A stretch of DNA of 17,335 bases from VGDP01 sp040905845 (GTDB lineage Bacteria; Pseudomonadota; Alphaproteobacteria; SP197): positions 1-17,335 of the forward strand of contig JBBDQV010000193.1 of the NCBI GenBank assembly GCA_040905845.1, in the 5' to 3' direction. Below, in pieces: positions 6,923-13,948 of the stretch. The notes beneath the pieces are model-generated. The model worked only from the letters and a program-made list of their open reading frames with translations, made no database searches and was not told where the DNA came from. A program made the position numbers and the translations under genes. Position 1 is the first letter of the stretch. Every line of letters begins with the position of its first letter.

Positions 6923-8098
6923 ATGACGATGAAATCAAAGGCGCAGCGGCGGACGACCGCGACGCTGCGCGCCGCGCGGGACTTCACCCGGCGGACGATG
7001 CTGAAGGGAGGCCTCGCGGCCTTCTCGGTCGCCACCACGGGCCCGTGGCTGGTCAAGGACGCGTTCTCGTCCTCGGGCGAGCTCAACGTGTTCACCTGGT
7101 CCGACTACATGCCCGATGACCACATCAAGGGCTTCACCGACTCGACCGGGATAACGGTCAACTTCTCGGGCTACGGCTCGAACGAGGACCTGATCAACAA
7201 GATGAAGGCGACCAAGGGCCGCGGCTTCGACCTGATCAGCCCAACCCTCGATCGCGTCGGCCAGTGGAAGCCACTCGAGCTCCTGCAGCCGTTCGACATG
7301 AGCCGGGTGCCGACCGACAAGATCATCGGCGGCCTGCTCAAGGGCTCGGCCGATCTCTGGACCTGGGGCGACGGGCAGCATCACTTGCCGTGGACCTGGG
7401 GCACCGAGCTCATGGCTTGGCGCACCGACAAGTGGTCGCGCGACTACAAGGACCTGTCGTACGGCGACCTGTGGGGCGAGGACGTCAAGGGAAAGGTCAT
7501 GGGCCGGCCCCACTCGATGATGGCGGGCATCGGGCTCTACCTCGACCATTCGGGCATGCTGCCGACCAACCGCATGCACGACGCCTACAAGGACGAGGAG
7601 AACATGCGGCGGATCTGGGAGGAGATCACCAAGTTCGCCGTCGAGCACAAGAGCTACGTCAAGCAGTTCTGGAACGATGCCGACGCCCAGATCAACGGCT
7701 TCATGCAGAACGACGTGGTGCTCGGCCAGTGCTGGGACGGCCCGCCGACCCGGCTCAAGAAGGAAGGCCAGCCGGTGACGCTCGCCGCCCCGGTCGAAGG
7801 CGCGTTCACCTGGCTCGACGGCGTCGCCCTGCCGATCGGCGCCGAGAACTTCGATCAGGCGTACGCGTTCCTCGACTACATGTACACGCCCGAGGTGGGC
7901 GGGCGCTGGTCGAACATCACCGGCTACAACGTGGTCGGGGTCGGCGCCGACGCGTTCCTCGACGACGCCTCGAAGAAGCTCTACCAGGAGACCTACCCGC
8001 AGGACACGCTCGACAACCGGCTGTGGTGGTGGCCGCCGGCCGAGGCGTGGTACCCGGAGATCCGCAACGAATACGTCGACAAGTTCGTCGCCGCGTAG
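6923..8098 (+). CDS. PotD-like ABC transporter substrate-binding protein with Tat-type signal
   Basis: The 391-residue product is a periplasmic solute-binding protein of the spermidine/putrescine (PotD) class. An N-terminal signal contains TRRTMLKGG at 22-30 followed by a mild hydrophobic stretch, which looks like a twin-arginine export signal. The mature part begins with ELNVFTWSDYMPDDHIKGF, the usual PotD opening, and continues with YGSNEDLINKMKATKG, FDLISPTLDRV, GTELMAWRTDKW and AAPVEGAFTWLDGVALP, all in PotD-like order. The ligand pocket is rich in Trp (for example RLWWWPPAEAW), which would suit a cationic or quaternary amine. The start at 6923 has AGGGAGG 7 bases upstream; a GTG directly before it is also possible. 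It is the first gene of the importer operon and diverges from xsc, suggesting uptake of a sulfonated amine, though PotD-class proteins bind many small organic solutes. Confidence 0.88.
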   Translation: MTMKSKAQRRTTATLRAARDFTRRTMLKGGLAAFSVATTGPWLVKDAFSSSGELNVFTWSDYMPDDHIKGFTDSTGITVNFSGYGSNEDLINKMKATKGRGFDLISPTLDRVGQWKPLELLQPFDMSRVPTDKIIGGLLKGSADLWTWGDGQHHLPWTWGTELMAWRTDKWSRDYKDLSYGDLWGEDVKGKVMGRPHSMMAGIGLYLDHSGMLPTNRMHDAYKDEENMRRIWEEITKFAVEHKSYVKQFWNDADAQINGFMQNDVVLGQCWDGPPTRLKKEGQPVTLAAPVEGAFTWLDGVALPIGAENFDQAYAFLDYMYTPEVGGRWSNITGYNVVGVGADAFLDDASKKLYQETYPQDTLDNRLWWWPPAEAWYPEIRNEYVDKFVAA

Positions 8099-8116
8099 CT
8101 CGGGCGACACCCGGAG

Positions 8117-8147
8117 ACGGCACCCCGGCCCTTGGCCGGTGTGCCGT
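8117..8147 (+). terminator. hairpin after the substrate-binding protein gene (terminator or attenuator)
   Basis: The arms ACGGCACCCCGGCC (8117-8130) and GGCCGGTGTGCCGT (8134-8147) pair over 14 bases with one mismatch around a CTT loop. They are followed by TCTCTTG, a weak T-rich tail. It lies 19 bases after the stop codon at 8098. Such a hairpin between the binding-protein gene and the membrane genes commonly makes the binding protein more abundant by partial termination or by protecting its mRNA end. Confidence 0.65.
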
Positions 8148-8182
8148 TCTCTTGATAGGCTAAGGTGAGTTCCGATTGCGTG

Positions 8183-8256
8183 GAACCGCCTCCCCCACGA
8201 GGGGGGAGGGGACGCGCGGTTCACGTCTGTGCCCCCTCCACCTCGATGGGGGAGGG
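8183..8256. repeat. intergenic C/G-tract palindromic repeat element
   Basis: Two G/C-tract hairpins lie side by side in the gap between the binding-protein and ATPase genes. In the first, CCTCCCCC runs into GGGGGGAGG around CACGA (about 8189-8209), and both are enclosed by GAACCG (8183-8188) and CGGTTC. In the second, CCCCCTCCACC pairs with GGGGGAGGG around CTCGAT (about 8232-8256). The wording 'CCCCTCCACCTCGATGGGGG' is the kind of mosaic repeat found many times between genes in Rhizobiales and Rhodospirillales. No coding function is seen. Confidence 0.6.
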
Positions 8257-8325
8257 TCGGGGTTGGTGTGGAGCCGCCGATTCCATGTCGGCGGTGTTCG
8301 CCTTGGCGCGCGACGCGATCGGGGT

Positions 8326-8332
8326 GGGGAGG
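8326..8332 (+). promoter_or_regulatory. ribosome binding site deciding the ATPase start
   Basis: GGGGAGG lies 9 bases before ATG 8342. The in-frame ATG at 8285 would add 19 residues not normal for the family and lacks a comparable site. Confidence 0.65.
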
Positions 8333-8341
8333 TGCCGATCC

Positions 8342-9433
8342 ATGAGCGCCGATGTCGAGCTCGATCACGTCACGATCCGATTCGGCGCCTTCACGGCGGT
8401 CGACTCCGTCTCGCTGCGCATCGAGGAAGGCGAGTTCTTCAGCTTCCTCGGCCCGTCCGGCTGCGGCAAGACGACCATCCTGCGCGCCGTCTCGGGTTTC
8501 CAGGAGCCGACCGAGGGCGAGGTGCGCATCGGCGGCAAGAACATGCGCGGCATCGGCCCCAACAGGCGGCCCACGGCGCTGATCTTCCAGAACCTCGCGC
8601 TGTTCCCGCTGATGACCGTGGCCGAGAACATCGCCTTCGCGCTCGAGGTGCGCGGGGCGAGCCGGGCCGCGCGGCGCCGGCGCGCCGACGAGCTCCTGAA
8701 CCTGATCGCGCTGCCCGGCCAGGGCGACAAACCGATCGCGGCGCTCTCGGGCGGCCAGAAGCAGCGCGTCGCGATCGCCCGCGCGCTCGCGGTCGAGCCC
8801 GACGTGCTGCTGCTCGACGAGCCGCTCTCGGCGCTCGACCTCAGGCTGCGCCAGCACATGCGGACCGAGCTCCGCGCCATCCAACGCCGCGTCGGCATCA
8901 CCTTCATCTACATCACCCACGACCAGGGCGAGGCGCTGACCATGTCGGACCGCGTCGCGGTGATGAGCCAGGGCGTGATCCAGCAGATCGGTGACAGCGC
9001 GACCATCTACGACGACCCGGCGACCGCCTTCGTCGCCTCGTTCGTCGGCGAGAACAATCCGTTTCCCGGCACGGTGACCCAGCTCGCCGACGGCCAGGCG
9101 GTGGTCGATACGGCGCTCGGACCCTTGCGCGGGCGCAACGGCCGCGGCCTGAAGCGCGGCGACAAGGCGATCGTGTTCGTCAGGCCCGAGGCATTGCGCG
9201 TTGGCGCGGGCGCGAGCGAGGCCGGCACCACGATCGAGAGTCAGGTCGTCACCAAGGAGCTCGAGGGCTCGCTCGTTCACGTTCGGCTCGCGGGCGCGGG
9301 CGCCAAGCCGATCACCGTCTCGCTGACCAACGACGGCACGGTGCCCGTGCTCGAGGCGGGGCAACCCCTGACCGTCGTGTTCGACGCGGCGCGCGCGGTT
9401 GCGCTGCCCACGGGGCACCTGGCCGATGAGTGA
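8342..9433 (+). CDS. PotA-like ABC transporter ATP-binding protein
   Basis: The 363-residue product is a complete ABC ATPase of the spermidine/putrescine/iron class (PotA/FbpC type). It has Walker A GPSGCGKTT at 37-45, Q-loop Gln83, signature LSGGQKQR at 135-142, Walker B VLLLDE at 155-160, the D-loop SALD and switch His193 (ITHDQGEAL). After about residue 235 follows the regulatory TOBE-type domain (FVGENNPFPGTV, IVFVRPEALRVG, LEGSLVHVRL), where ligand or regulator contacts are made in this class. It powers import through the two downstream permeases at the inner membrane. It is separated from the binding-protein gene by 243 bases holding a hairpin and a repeat, then overlaps the first permease by 8 bases, so ATPase and permeases are translationally coupled. 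Confidence 0.94.
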   Translation: MSADVELDHVTIRFGAFTAVDSVSLRIEEGEFFSFLGPSGCGKTTILRAVSGFQEPTEGEVRIGGKNMRGIGPNRRPTALIFQNLALFPLMTVAENIAFALEVRGASRAARRRRADELLNLIALPGQGDKPIAALSGGQKQRVAIARALAVEPDVLLLDEPLSALDLRLRQHMRTELRAIQRRVGITFIYITHDQGEALTMSDRVAVMSQGVIQQIGDSATIYDDPATAFVASFVGENNPFPGTVTQLADGQAVVDTALGPLRGRNGRGLKRGDKAIVFVRPEALRVGAGASEAGTTIESQVVTKELEGSLVHVRLAGAGAKPITVSLTNDGTVPVLEAGQPLTVVFDAARAVALPTGHLADE

Positions 9434-10436
9434 CTTCGTCGCCGTCTTCCTTGCGCTCCTGCTCGCGCTGCTCGTCGCGCTCATCGTCCAGAGCCGCGGC
9501 GCCTCGATCTTCGCCGCGCTCGGCGAGGTCAAGTTCGTCGAGCGCAACGGCCTGGTGATCTCGGCCTACATGGTGACGGCGGTCAGCGTGTGGGTCGTGT
9601 TCATGATCGTGCTGCCGATGCTCTACATGGTGGACTTCTCGTTTCGCCACAACCTGCCGCCATCCGAGGTCGGCGGGCCCGAGGACGTCCACACGCTCAA
9701 GAACTACGCCTACCTCCTGCTCGGCCGGAAGGGCGACGAGGAGCTGCTGAACTGGCTCCATCTCGGCGTCTTCGTGCGCACGGTCCTGGCCAGCATCTTC
9801 GTCACCCTGCTCGACCTCGCGATCTGCTACCCGATCGCCTACTACATGGCCCAGGTCGCCAAGGGCGGCCGCGCGCGGCTCTTGGTGCTGTGCCTGATCC
9901 TGCCGTTCTGGGTCAACGAGATCCTGCGCGCCTTCGCGTTCCGCATCCTGTTCGGCACCAGCGGCGTGATCAACTCGGTGCTGATCGGCGCCGGCCTGCT
10001 GGAGGAGCCGATCGACTTCATCCGCGCCGACGTCGCGCTCTACGCCGGGCTCTCTTACGCCTACATCCTGATGATGGTGTTCTCGCTCTACAACGCGATC
10101 GAGAGCCTGGACCACAACCAGATCGAGGCGGCGCGCGACCTGGGCAGCCCGTGGTGGCGCATCCACTGGCGCGTCGTCATGCCCCACGCCAAGCCCGGCA
10201 TCGCCTCGGGCTGCACCATGGTCTTCATGCTGGCGGCCGGCGCGCTGGCGGCGCCGCAGATCCTCGGCGGGCCGTCCAGCCTGTGGTTCACCCAGGTCAT
10301 CTACGACTGGTTCAACCAGGGCGCCAACTGGCCGCAGGGGGCGGCCTACGCCTTCGTGCTCTTGGTCAGCTGCATCGCGTTCGTGCTCGCGGTCATGCGC
10401 ACCTTCAAGGTCCGGCTGGGCGAGATCGCGCGATGA
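9426..10436 (+). CDS. PotB-like ABC transporter permease
   Basis: The 336-residue inner-membrane permease has an additional N-terminal hydrophobic helix (FVAVFLALLLALLVALIV) before the normal six-helix BPD_transp_1 core, making it longer than typical PotB (about 275-310). The core opens with VWVVFMIVLPMLYMVDFSF, and the cytoplasmic EAA loop that docks the ATPase reads EAARDLGSPWWRIHWRVVMP. The start ATG lies inside the last codons of the ATPase gene (8-base overlap), and the end overlaps the second permease in an ATGA. The loop after the second helix has a charged insert (LLGRKGDEELLNWLHLG) that may shape the periplasmic side. It pairs with the next gene as a heterodimer. Confidence 0.92.
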   Translation: MSDFVAVFLALLLALLVALIVQSRGASIFAALGEVKFVERNGLVISAYMVTAVSVWVVFMIVLPMLYMVDFSFRHNLPPSEVGGPEDVHTLKNYAYLLLGRKGDEELLNWLHLGVFVRTVLASIFVTLLDLAICYPIAYYMAQVAKGGRARLLVLCLILPFWVNEILRAFAFRILFGTSGVINSVLIGAGLLEEPIDFIRADVALYAGLSYAYILMMVFSLYNAIESLDHNQIEAARDLGSPWWRIHWRVVMPHAKPGIASGCTMVFMLAAGALAAPQILGGPSSLWFTQVIYDWFNQGANWPQGAAYAFVLLVSCIAFVLAVMRTFKVRLGEIAR

Positions 10437-11332
10437 CCTCCGACCGCGTCCGCCGGCTGATGGTCGGCTTCTACATCCTGCTCTTCTTCGGGTTCCTGTT
10501 CGGCCCGCTGCTGCTGATGGGCGCGGCGGCGTTCAACGACGTGTCCTATCCCCAGGTGCTTCCCTGGCAGGGCTTCACGGTCCAGTGGTTCGCGAAGCTG
10601 GTCAACGACAACCAGATGATGCAGGGCATCACCAACAGCCTGTGGATCGGGCTCGGCGTCGTCGCCCTGTCGGTGCCGATCGGGCTCGCCGGCGCGCTGG
10701 TGATGAGCCAGATCGGCCGGCGCGGCGCCACGATCTACTACACCATCGTCATCTCGCCGGTCTTGACCCCGGGCGTCGTGCTCGGCATCTCGACGCTGGT
10801 GTTCTGGGACCGGCTCGGCACCTCGGTCGGCGCCGGCTACGACACGCTCTTCTACGACGGCTTCTTCCTCACCGTCGTCGGCCAGTCGAGCTTCATCTCG
10901 GCCTACTGCATGCTGGTCTTCCTGGCCCGCCTGCAGCGCTTCGACCGCGGCCTGGAAGAGGCCGCGCTCGACCTCGGCGCCTCCCAAGTCCAGGTGTTCT
11001 GGAAGATCCTGATCCCTTACCTGCGCCCAGCGATCCTGGCGGCGGCGGTGCTCGCGTTCCTGTCCTCGTTCGAGAACTACAACACGACGCTGTTCACCAT
11101 CCTGTCCGAGAACACGCTCACCATCGTGCTGGCGGGCAAGGTGCGCATGGGGACCCAGCCGGACCTCTCGGCGCTCGCGGTCGTCATCATGGCGATCACG
11201 CTGATCGGCGCGAGTGCCCACGAGATCCTGAAGCGGCGCGAGGCGGCGCGCGAGAAGGCGGCGCTGGCCGAGGCGCGCGGCGAGGCCGGGCGGCTCGCGC
11301 CAGCGCGGCTGGCCACGGTGCCGGCCGGCTGA
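10433..11332 (+). CDS. PotC-like ABC transporter permease
   Basis: The 299-residue product is the second permease of the importer. Hydrophobic helices begin with GFYILLFFGFLFGPLLLMGA, and the EAA loop EEAALDLGASQVQVFWKILI binds the ATPase. A PotC-like FENYNTTLFTI and SENTLTIVLAGKVRMG follow near the last two helices. The C-terminus carries an Ala/Arg/Glu-rich charged tail of about 35 residues (from KRREAAREKAALAEARGEAG) that is longer than in most PotC proteins and may be cytoplasmic coiled coil. The start overlaps the stop of the first permease (ATGA), showing tight coupling. It is the last gene of the operon; the lower-GC island starts right after it. Confidence 0.92.
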   Translation: MTSDRVRRLMVGFYILLFFGFLFGPLLLMGAAAFNDVSYPQVLPWQGFTVQWFAKLVNDNQMMQGITNSLWIGLGVVALSVPIGLAGALVMSQIGRRGATIYYTIVISPVLTPGVVLGISTLVFWDRLGTSVGAGYDTLFYDGFFLTVVGQSSFISAYCMLVFLARLQRFDRGLEEAALDLGASQVQVFWKILIPYLRPAILAAAVLAFLSSFENYNTTLFTILSENTLTIVLAGKVRMGTQPDLSALAVVIMAITLIGASAHEILKRREAAREKAALAEARGEAGRLAPARLATVPAG

Positions 11333-11511
11333 AACGCCCGCGCCGGAGAGGGTGAAACTGGCAACTCGTGTTCAATGGTTGCGGCACCTTTTTCTATGGT
11401 GCGTTCCTCCGATGGAGGGCCACTGCGGAACCAACGTCGAATGCGACACAAGCTGAACCCATTGGGTACAGACGTTCGATCTTTGCGTAGATGATTTCCA
11501 TCCGTGTGCGT

Positions 11512-12939
11512 TCAGTACTCCGTGTTAATCCGCATCCCGCTACGTCCGGGGCACGGGTAGCCGTTCTGCCCATTGTGAGTTTTCAGAGTACTTGTCTGCG
11601 TCTTGCGTCTGAATTTCTTCTGGCAGTAGGGACATTGGTACATGTAGGTCGGCCCGAAGGATTGCGCTGCCCGGTGTGGAGCGCCCGGGCGCGCCGGACG
11701 GAGTAGCTTCGCTGCAGCTTTGGGAGCCGCCGACTGAGCAGTCGGCGGAATTGCGGCCGGGCCGGAAGGAGTCAGCTCTACTGCGTAGCGTGGCGTGAAG
11801 GTCCGGTTCGTCGTTCGGGCACCTTCAATGCGATCGACGCGATAGCTCCGGTGGGCATTGCTGTCAGCGCTCCAGGCGTGGAGAATGATGTTGCCGTCCT
11901 GCGTGCGCCGCAGGGAATAGGGCTCGATGCGCCTTGTGCTTCCCTGGTAGTCGAGGTCGACGCACAGGCGGTTGGCGGCGGCGAACCGGATGGTTTCGAG
12001 GGCAGCTTGCGACAGCGCGCGCAGCGGGAGCCGTAGGGTGCGCTCGCGGATAACCGTTTCGCCCGCCGCCGCAATATAGGAGGCAGGGACCTCCGGTTCA
12101 CTTGCTTCCTCAAGCCAGCCGAAGAACTCAGGCAGGACGTTCCAGAACGCATCGACGGGCGGCAAGGCCGGAAGTTGATGGCCCAGCATGTGCTGCCATG
12201 CTCCTTCTAGGTCGCCCCTATGGCCGTCGAAATCGCCAGCGCGGGGCACTTTGATCCCTTTAAAAGCGCATTTCCGCTTCAGAACATCCATGAGCACGGA
12301 CGGTGATCGCCGTGCCTCCGTATTCCTGTAGAGGTTGACCACATCGTAGAGATCGCGCGGTCGCGTCCGTTCGGCCAAAGCGCGGACCTTCTCGCCAAAG
12401 GCCTCTTCATAGGCATAGGCTAGAACGGTGATGCCGTCCTCCGGCGCATCGCTGTAGGGATGAAAGATGGGCACACGCACTGGCGCCAGCACTACGCGTT
12501 CGTCGGCAGTCAGATCGAGTTTGACGCGTGGCAGGCCCCCCGAACTCGATGAAACTGGCCCGCGATAGCTGAGCTTCCCCTGGCATCCGGGATTGCCGCG
12601 CGGATTCTTGAAGATTTCGAAATCCTGGTTTTGCGGGGGGAATTCAAGACCGGTGAGTTGATATATCCACGCGGACACCTCGGCAAAAACGCGCTTGAGA
12701 AACGCCTTGTCCAGATGGGCCGGATCGAGCAGGGTGAAGTCGAGGTCTTCTGAAAACCTGTAGGTCTCGAAGTAACACTTCTTCAGGCACGTGCCGCCCT
12801 TGAAGACCCAGCTTCCGGCCAAATCCGGGTGCGCGAAGATGCCGGCGAGCGCCCAGCCGAGCGCGTAGTCCTTTTCAATGACATGCGGGTTTAGACCCAT
12901 CGTCGCCGCAAGATCAAGAATCTCGCGCTTGCCGATCAT
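11512..12939 (-). CDS. abiEii: AbiEii-type nucleotidyltransferase toxin fused to a WYL domain and a zinc finger
   Basis: The 475-residue product is much longer than standard AbiEii toxins (about 290-310). Residues 1-290 are the AbiEii-type nucleotidyltransferase: KGGT at 47-50, SEDLD at 63-67 supplying the two metal-binding Asp, a likely third Asp at 142 (VKLDLT), and EKVRALAERTRPRDLYDVVN at 183-202, the conserved helical region. Residues about 312-390 look like a WYL domain (LDYQGSTRRIEPYSLRR, HRSYRVDRIEGA, FTPRYAVEL), a fold that senses ligands in many defence regulators. A Pro/Ala linker (391-428) leads to a zinc finger with Cys436, Cys439, His455 and Cys463 (CPYCQKKFRRKT). Family members transfer nucleotides to tRNA or similar targets and are toxic. 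It overlaps the antitoxin-like gene by ATGA. Domain fusion is seen directly; toxicity and the role of the WYL and finger parts are inferred. Confidence 0.85.
   Translation of the reverse strand: MIGKREILDLAATMGLNPHVIEKDYALGWALAGIFAHPDLAGSWVFKGGTCLKKCYFETYRFSEDLDFTLLDPAHLDKAFLKRVFAEVSAWIYQLTGLEFPPQNQDFEIFKNPRGNPGCQGKLSYRGPVSSSSGGLPRVKLDLTADERVVLAPVRVPIFHPYSDAPEDGITVLAYAYEEAFGEKVRALAERTRPRDLYDVVNLYRNTEARRSPSVLMDVLKRKCAFKGIKVPRAGDFDGHRGDLEGAWQHMLGHQLPALPPVDAFWNVLPEFFGWLEEASEPEVPASYIAAAGETVIRERTLRLPLRALSQAALETIRFAAANRLCVDLDYQGSTRRIEPYSLRRTQDGNIILHAWSADSNAHRSYRVDRIEGARTTNRTFTPRYAVELTPSGPAAIPPTAQSAAPKAAAKLLRPARPGAPHRAAQSFGPTYMYQCPYCQKKFRRKTQTSTLKTHNGQNGYPCPGRSGMRINTEY
11727..11748. repeat. perfect hairpin inside the toxin linker
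   Basis: CCGCCGACT (11727-11735) and AGTCGGCGG (11740-11748) pair perfectly over 9 bases around a GAGC loop. The site encodes the Pro/Ala linker between the WYL domain and the zinc finger (about residues 397-404). It could be chance, a remnant of insertion at a domain junction, or an RNA element of the toxin mRNA. Confidence 0.5.
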
Positions 12940-13739
12940 CGAACGGACACATTGAGCCAGTTGGCGGGCACACGCAGACGCCAGCGTGTCACGAGCCGCG
13001 TACAGTCAAGCGCGGGATCGAGCCTGGCATGGCCCTTGGTCAGTCGGGTCTTGCTTGCTTGGGCAAGCCCTCCGCCGCTCGGCAAGCGCTCGGCGAGAAA
13101 TCCCAGTCGCTTGAAAACGGCCCCGTTGCCTAGGCGCTCGGCGTAGCTAACAAGTTTTGAATCATCGCGGTCGGAACGCCGCAGGTACTGCCGGAGGCAA
13201 TCCGCGACATGCTGGATGCCACCCCCGGCAGCCGGATCGTCCAGCATGTCGACGATGGTACGGTGAATGTCCGATACCGCGATTCTGGTGCGTCCGCGCC
13301 AGACTGCCTGTGTGCCAAACATTCTGTCTTCGGAGGTATGCTTAAGGAGAAAGAAGGCGCCCTGGCGTTCGACGACGGGACCGTTTACCCGCCGCGCCGT
13401 GTAGACGATGATGTCGCGGAATATCTGCTCGGTCAGGTCCCAGTGCTCGGCGGCGGTCCGACCACCCACATAGGCGGGCGCGAATAGGATTGGCACCAGA
13501 ATCCAGGGGTCTTCCACAACCTGTTTCGCGTCGAGGAACTCCAGCTGGATGGCGACATAGGTGCCGGTACCGACACGCCGTAGCCATCCCTGCCCGGCCC
13601 AACGAGACAATAGTTTTGCGGCTTTGGTGCGCGATACGCCCAGTGCTTTCACGGCGTCATCGATGCGCACAACGGCGCCCCCTGTCCTGAAAACGGCGGC
13701 GAGTCTGGCTCTTCTTGGTGGCAGCGGACGGGGATTCAT
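12936..13739 (-). CDS. abiEi: AbiEi-type antitoxin / transcriptional repressor
   Basis: The 267-residue product has an N-terminal winged helix-turn-helix (about 14-62: IDDAVKALGVSRTKAAKLLS then GWLRRVGTGTYVAI). This is followed by the AbiEi antitoxin core (about 75-190) with YVGGRTAAEHWDLTEQIFRD, IIVYTARRVNGPVV and SDIHRTIVDMLDDP. The C-terminal third is basic. In type IV AbiE systems this protein represses its own operon and counteracts the nucleotidyltransferase without binding it. The stop overlaps the toxin ATG, and an AT-rich imperfect palindrome just upstream of the start fits autoregulation. The ATG at 13739-13737 has no evident ribosome binding site; initiation could depend on a weak or leaderless mechanism. 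The family is fairly clear from order, size and partner; neutralisation is inferred. Confidence 0.82.
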   Translation of the reverse strand: MNPRPLPPRRARLAAVFRTGGAVVRIDDAVKALGVSRTKAAKLLSRWAGQGWLRRVGTGTYVAIQLEFLDAKQVVEDPWILVPILFAPAYVGGRTAAEHWDLTEQIFRDIIVYTARRVNGPVVERQGAFFLLKHTSEDRMFGTQAVWRGRTRIAVSDIHRTIVDMLDDPAAGGGIQHVADCLRQYLRRSDRDDSKLVSYAERLGNGAVFKRLGFLAERLPSGGGLAQASKTRLTKGHARLDPALDCTRLVTRWRLRVPANWLNVSVR

Positions 13740-13747
13740 AGAAGTAT

Positions 13748-13767
13748 AGATATATCACATATATTCT
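13748..13767. promoter_or_regulatory. AT-rich imperfect palindrome, putative AbiEi operator
   Basis: AGATATAT, then CAC, then ATATATTCT forms an inverted repeat interrupted by one extra T. It lies 9-28 bases before the antitoxin start in otherwise GC-rich DNA. AbiEi proteins studied elsewhere bind inverted repeats in their own promoter, so this is a natural candidate operator. Confidence 0.45.
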
Positions 13768-13795
13768 CGATAAACGCGAAATTCGTGCCTATCAA
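13767..13795 (-). promoter_or_regulatory. possible promoter of the abiE operon
   Basis: On the minus strand TTGATA (13795-13790) matches the -35 consensus at five of six positions. After 17 bases follows TATCGA (13772-13767), a poor -10. Transcription would start within or next to the palindrome at 13748-13767, a layout that would allow repression. The weak -10 keeps confidence low. Confidence 0.3.
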
Positions 13796-13856
13796 TAGCC
13801 TAAGGAATAACTATATGCAGTTACGGAAAATTCCCGCAATATGAGAACTAAATGCT

Positions 13857-13899
13857 GTGCGATATAGCGCACTGAAGCCCTTCGCCACCGCCTGAAGGG
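13857..13899. other. two small hairpins at the right edge of the low-GC island
   Basis: GTGCG (13857-13861) pairs with CGCAC (13868-13872), and CCCTTC (13878-13883) pairs with GAAGGG (13894-13899). They lie in the 209-base gap between the antitoxin gene and the frameshifted gene, where base composition changes from AT-rich to GC-rich. Neither has a T-run. I see no coding frame in this gap. Confidence 0.4.
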
Positions 13900-13948
13900 A
13901 GGCCCCTCAAATCTCATTCAGAACTCCGCCGCCCCCGATAGGTGCCCC

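Noticed and set aside
6935..9547. An 870-residue open frame on the minus strand opposite the ABC importer genes
   Set aside because: It is antisense to two clear genes with full family motifs, and its product is an Arg/Asp/Gly/Ala-rich, low-information sequence typical of shadow frames in very GC-rich DNA.
11384..11418. GCACC/GGTGC and CCTCC/GGAGG hairpins after the last permease
   Set aside because: Stems of only five bases and no T-run in the right place, so not convincing terminators for the ABC operon or the toxin gene.
11375..11494. 39-residue plus-strand frame between the ABC operon and the toxin gene
   Set aside because: No ribosome binding site, strongly basic composition and no recognisable pattern; likely chance.
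11340..13900. Search for attachment sites, an integrase or tRNA at the island borders
   Set aside because: No matching direct repeats, tRNA fold or recombinase gene could be found by eye.
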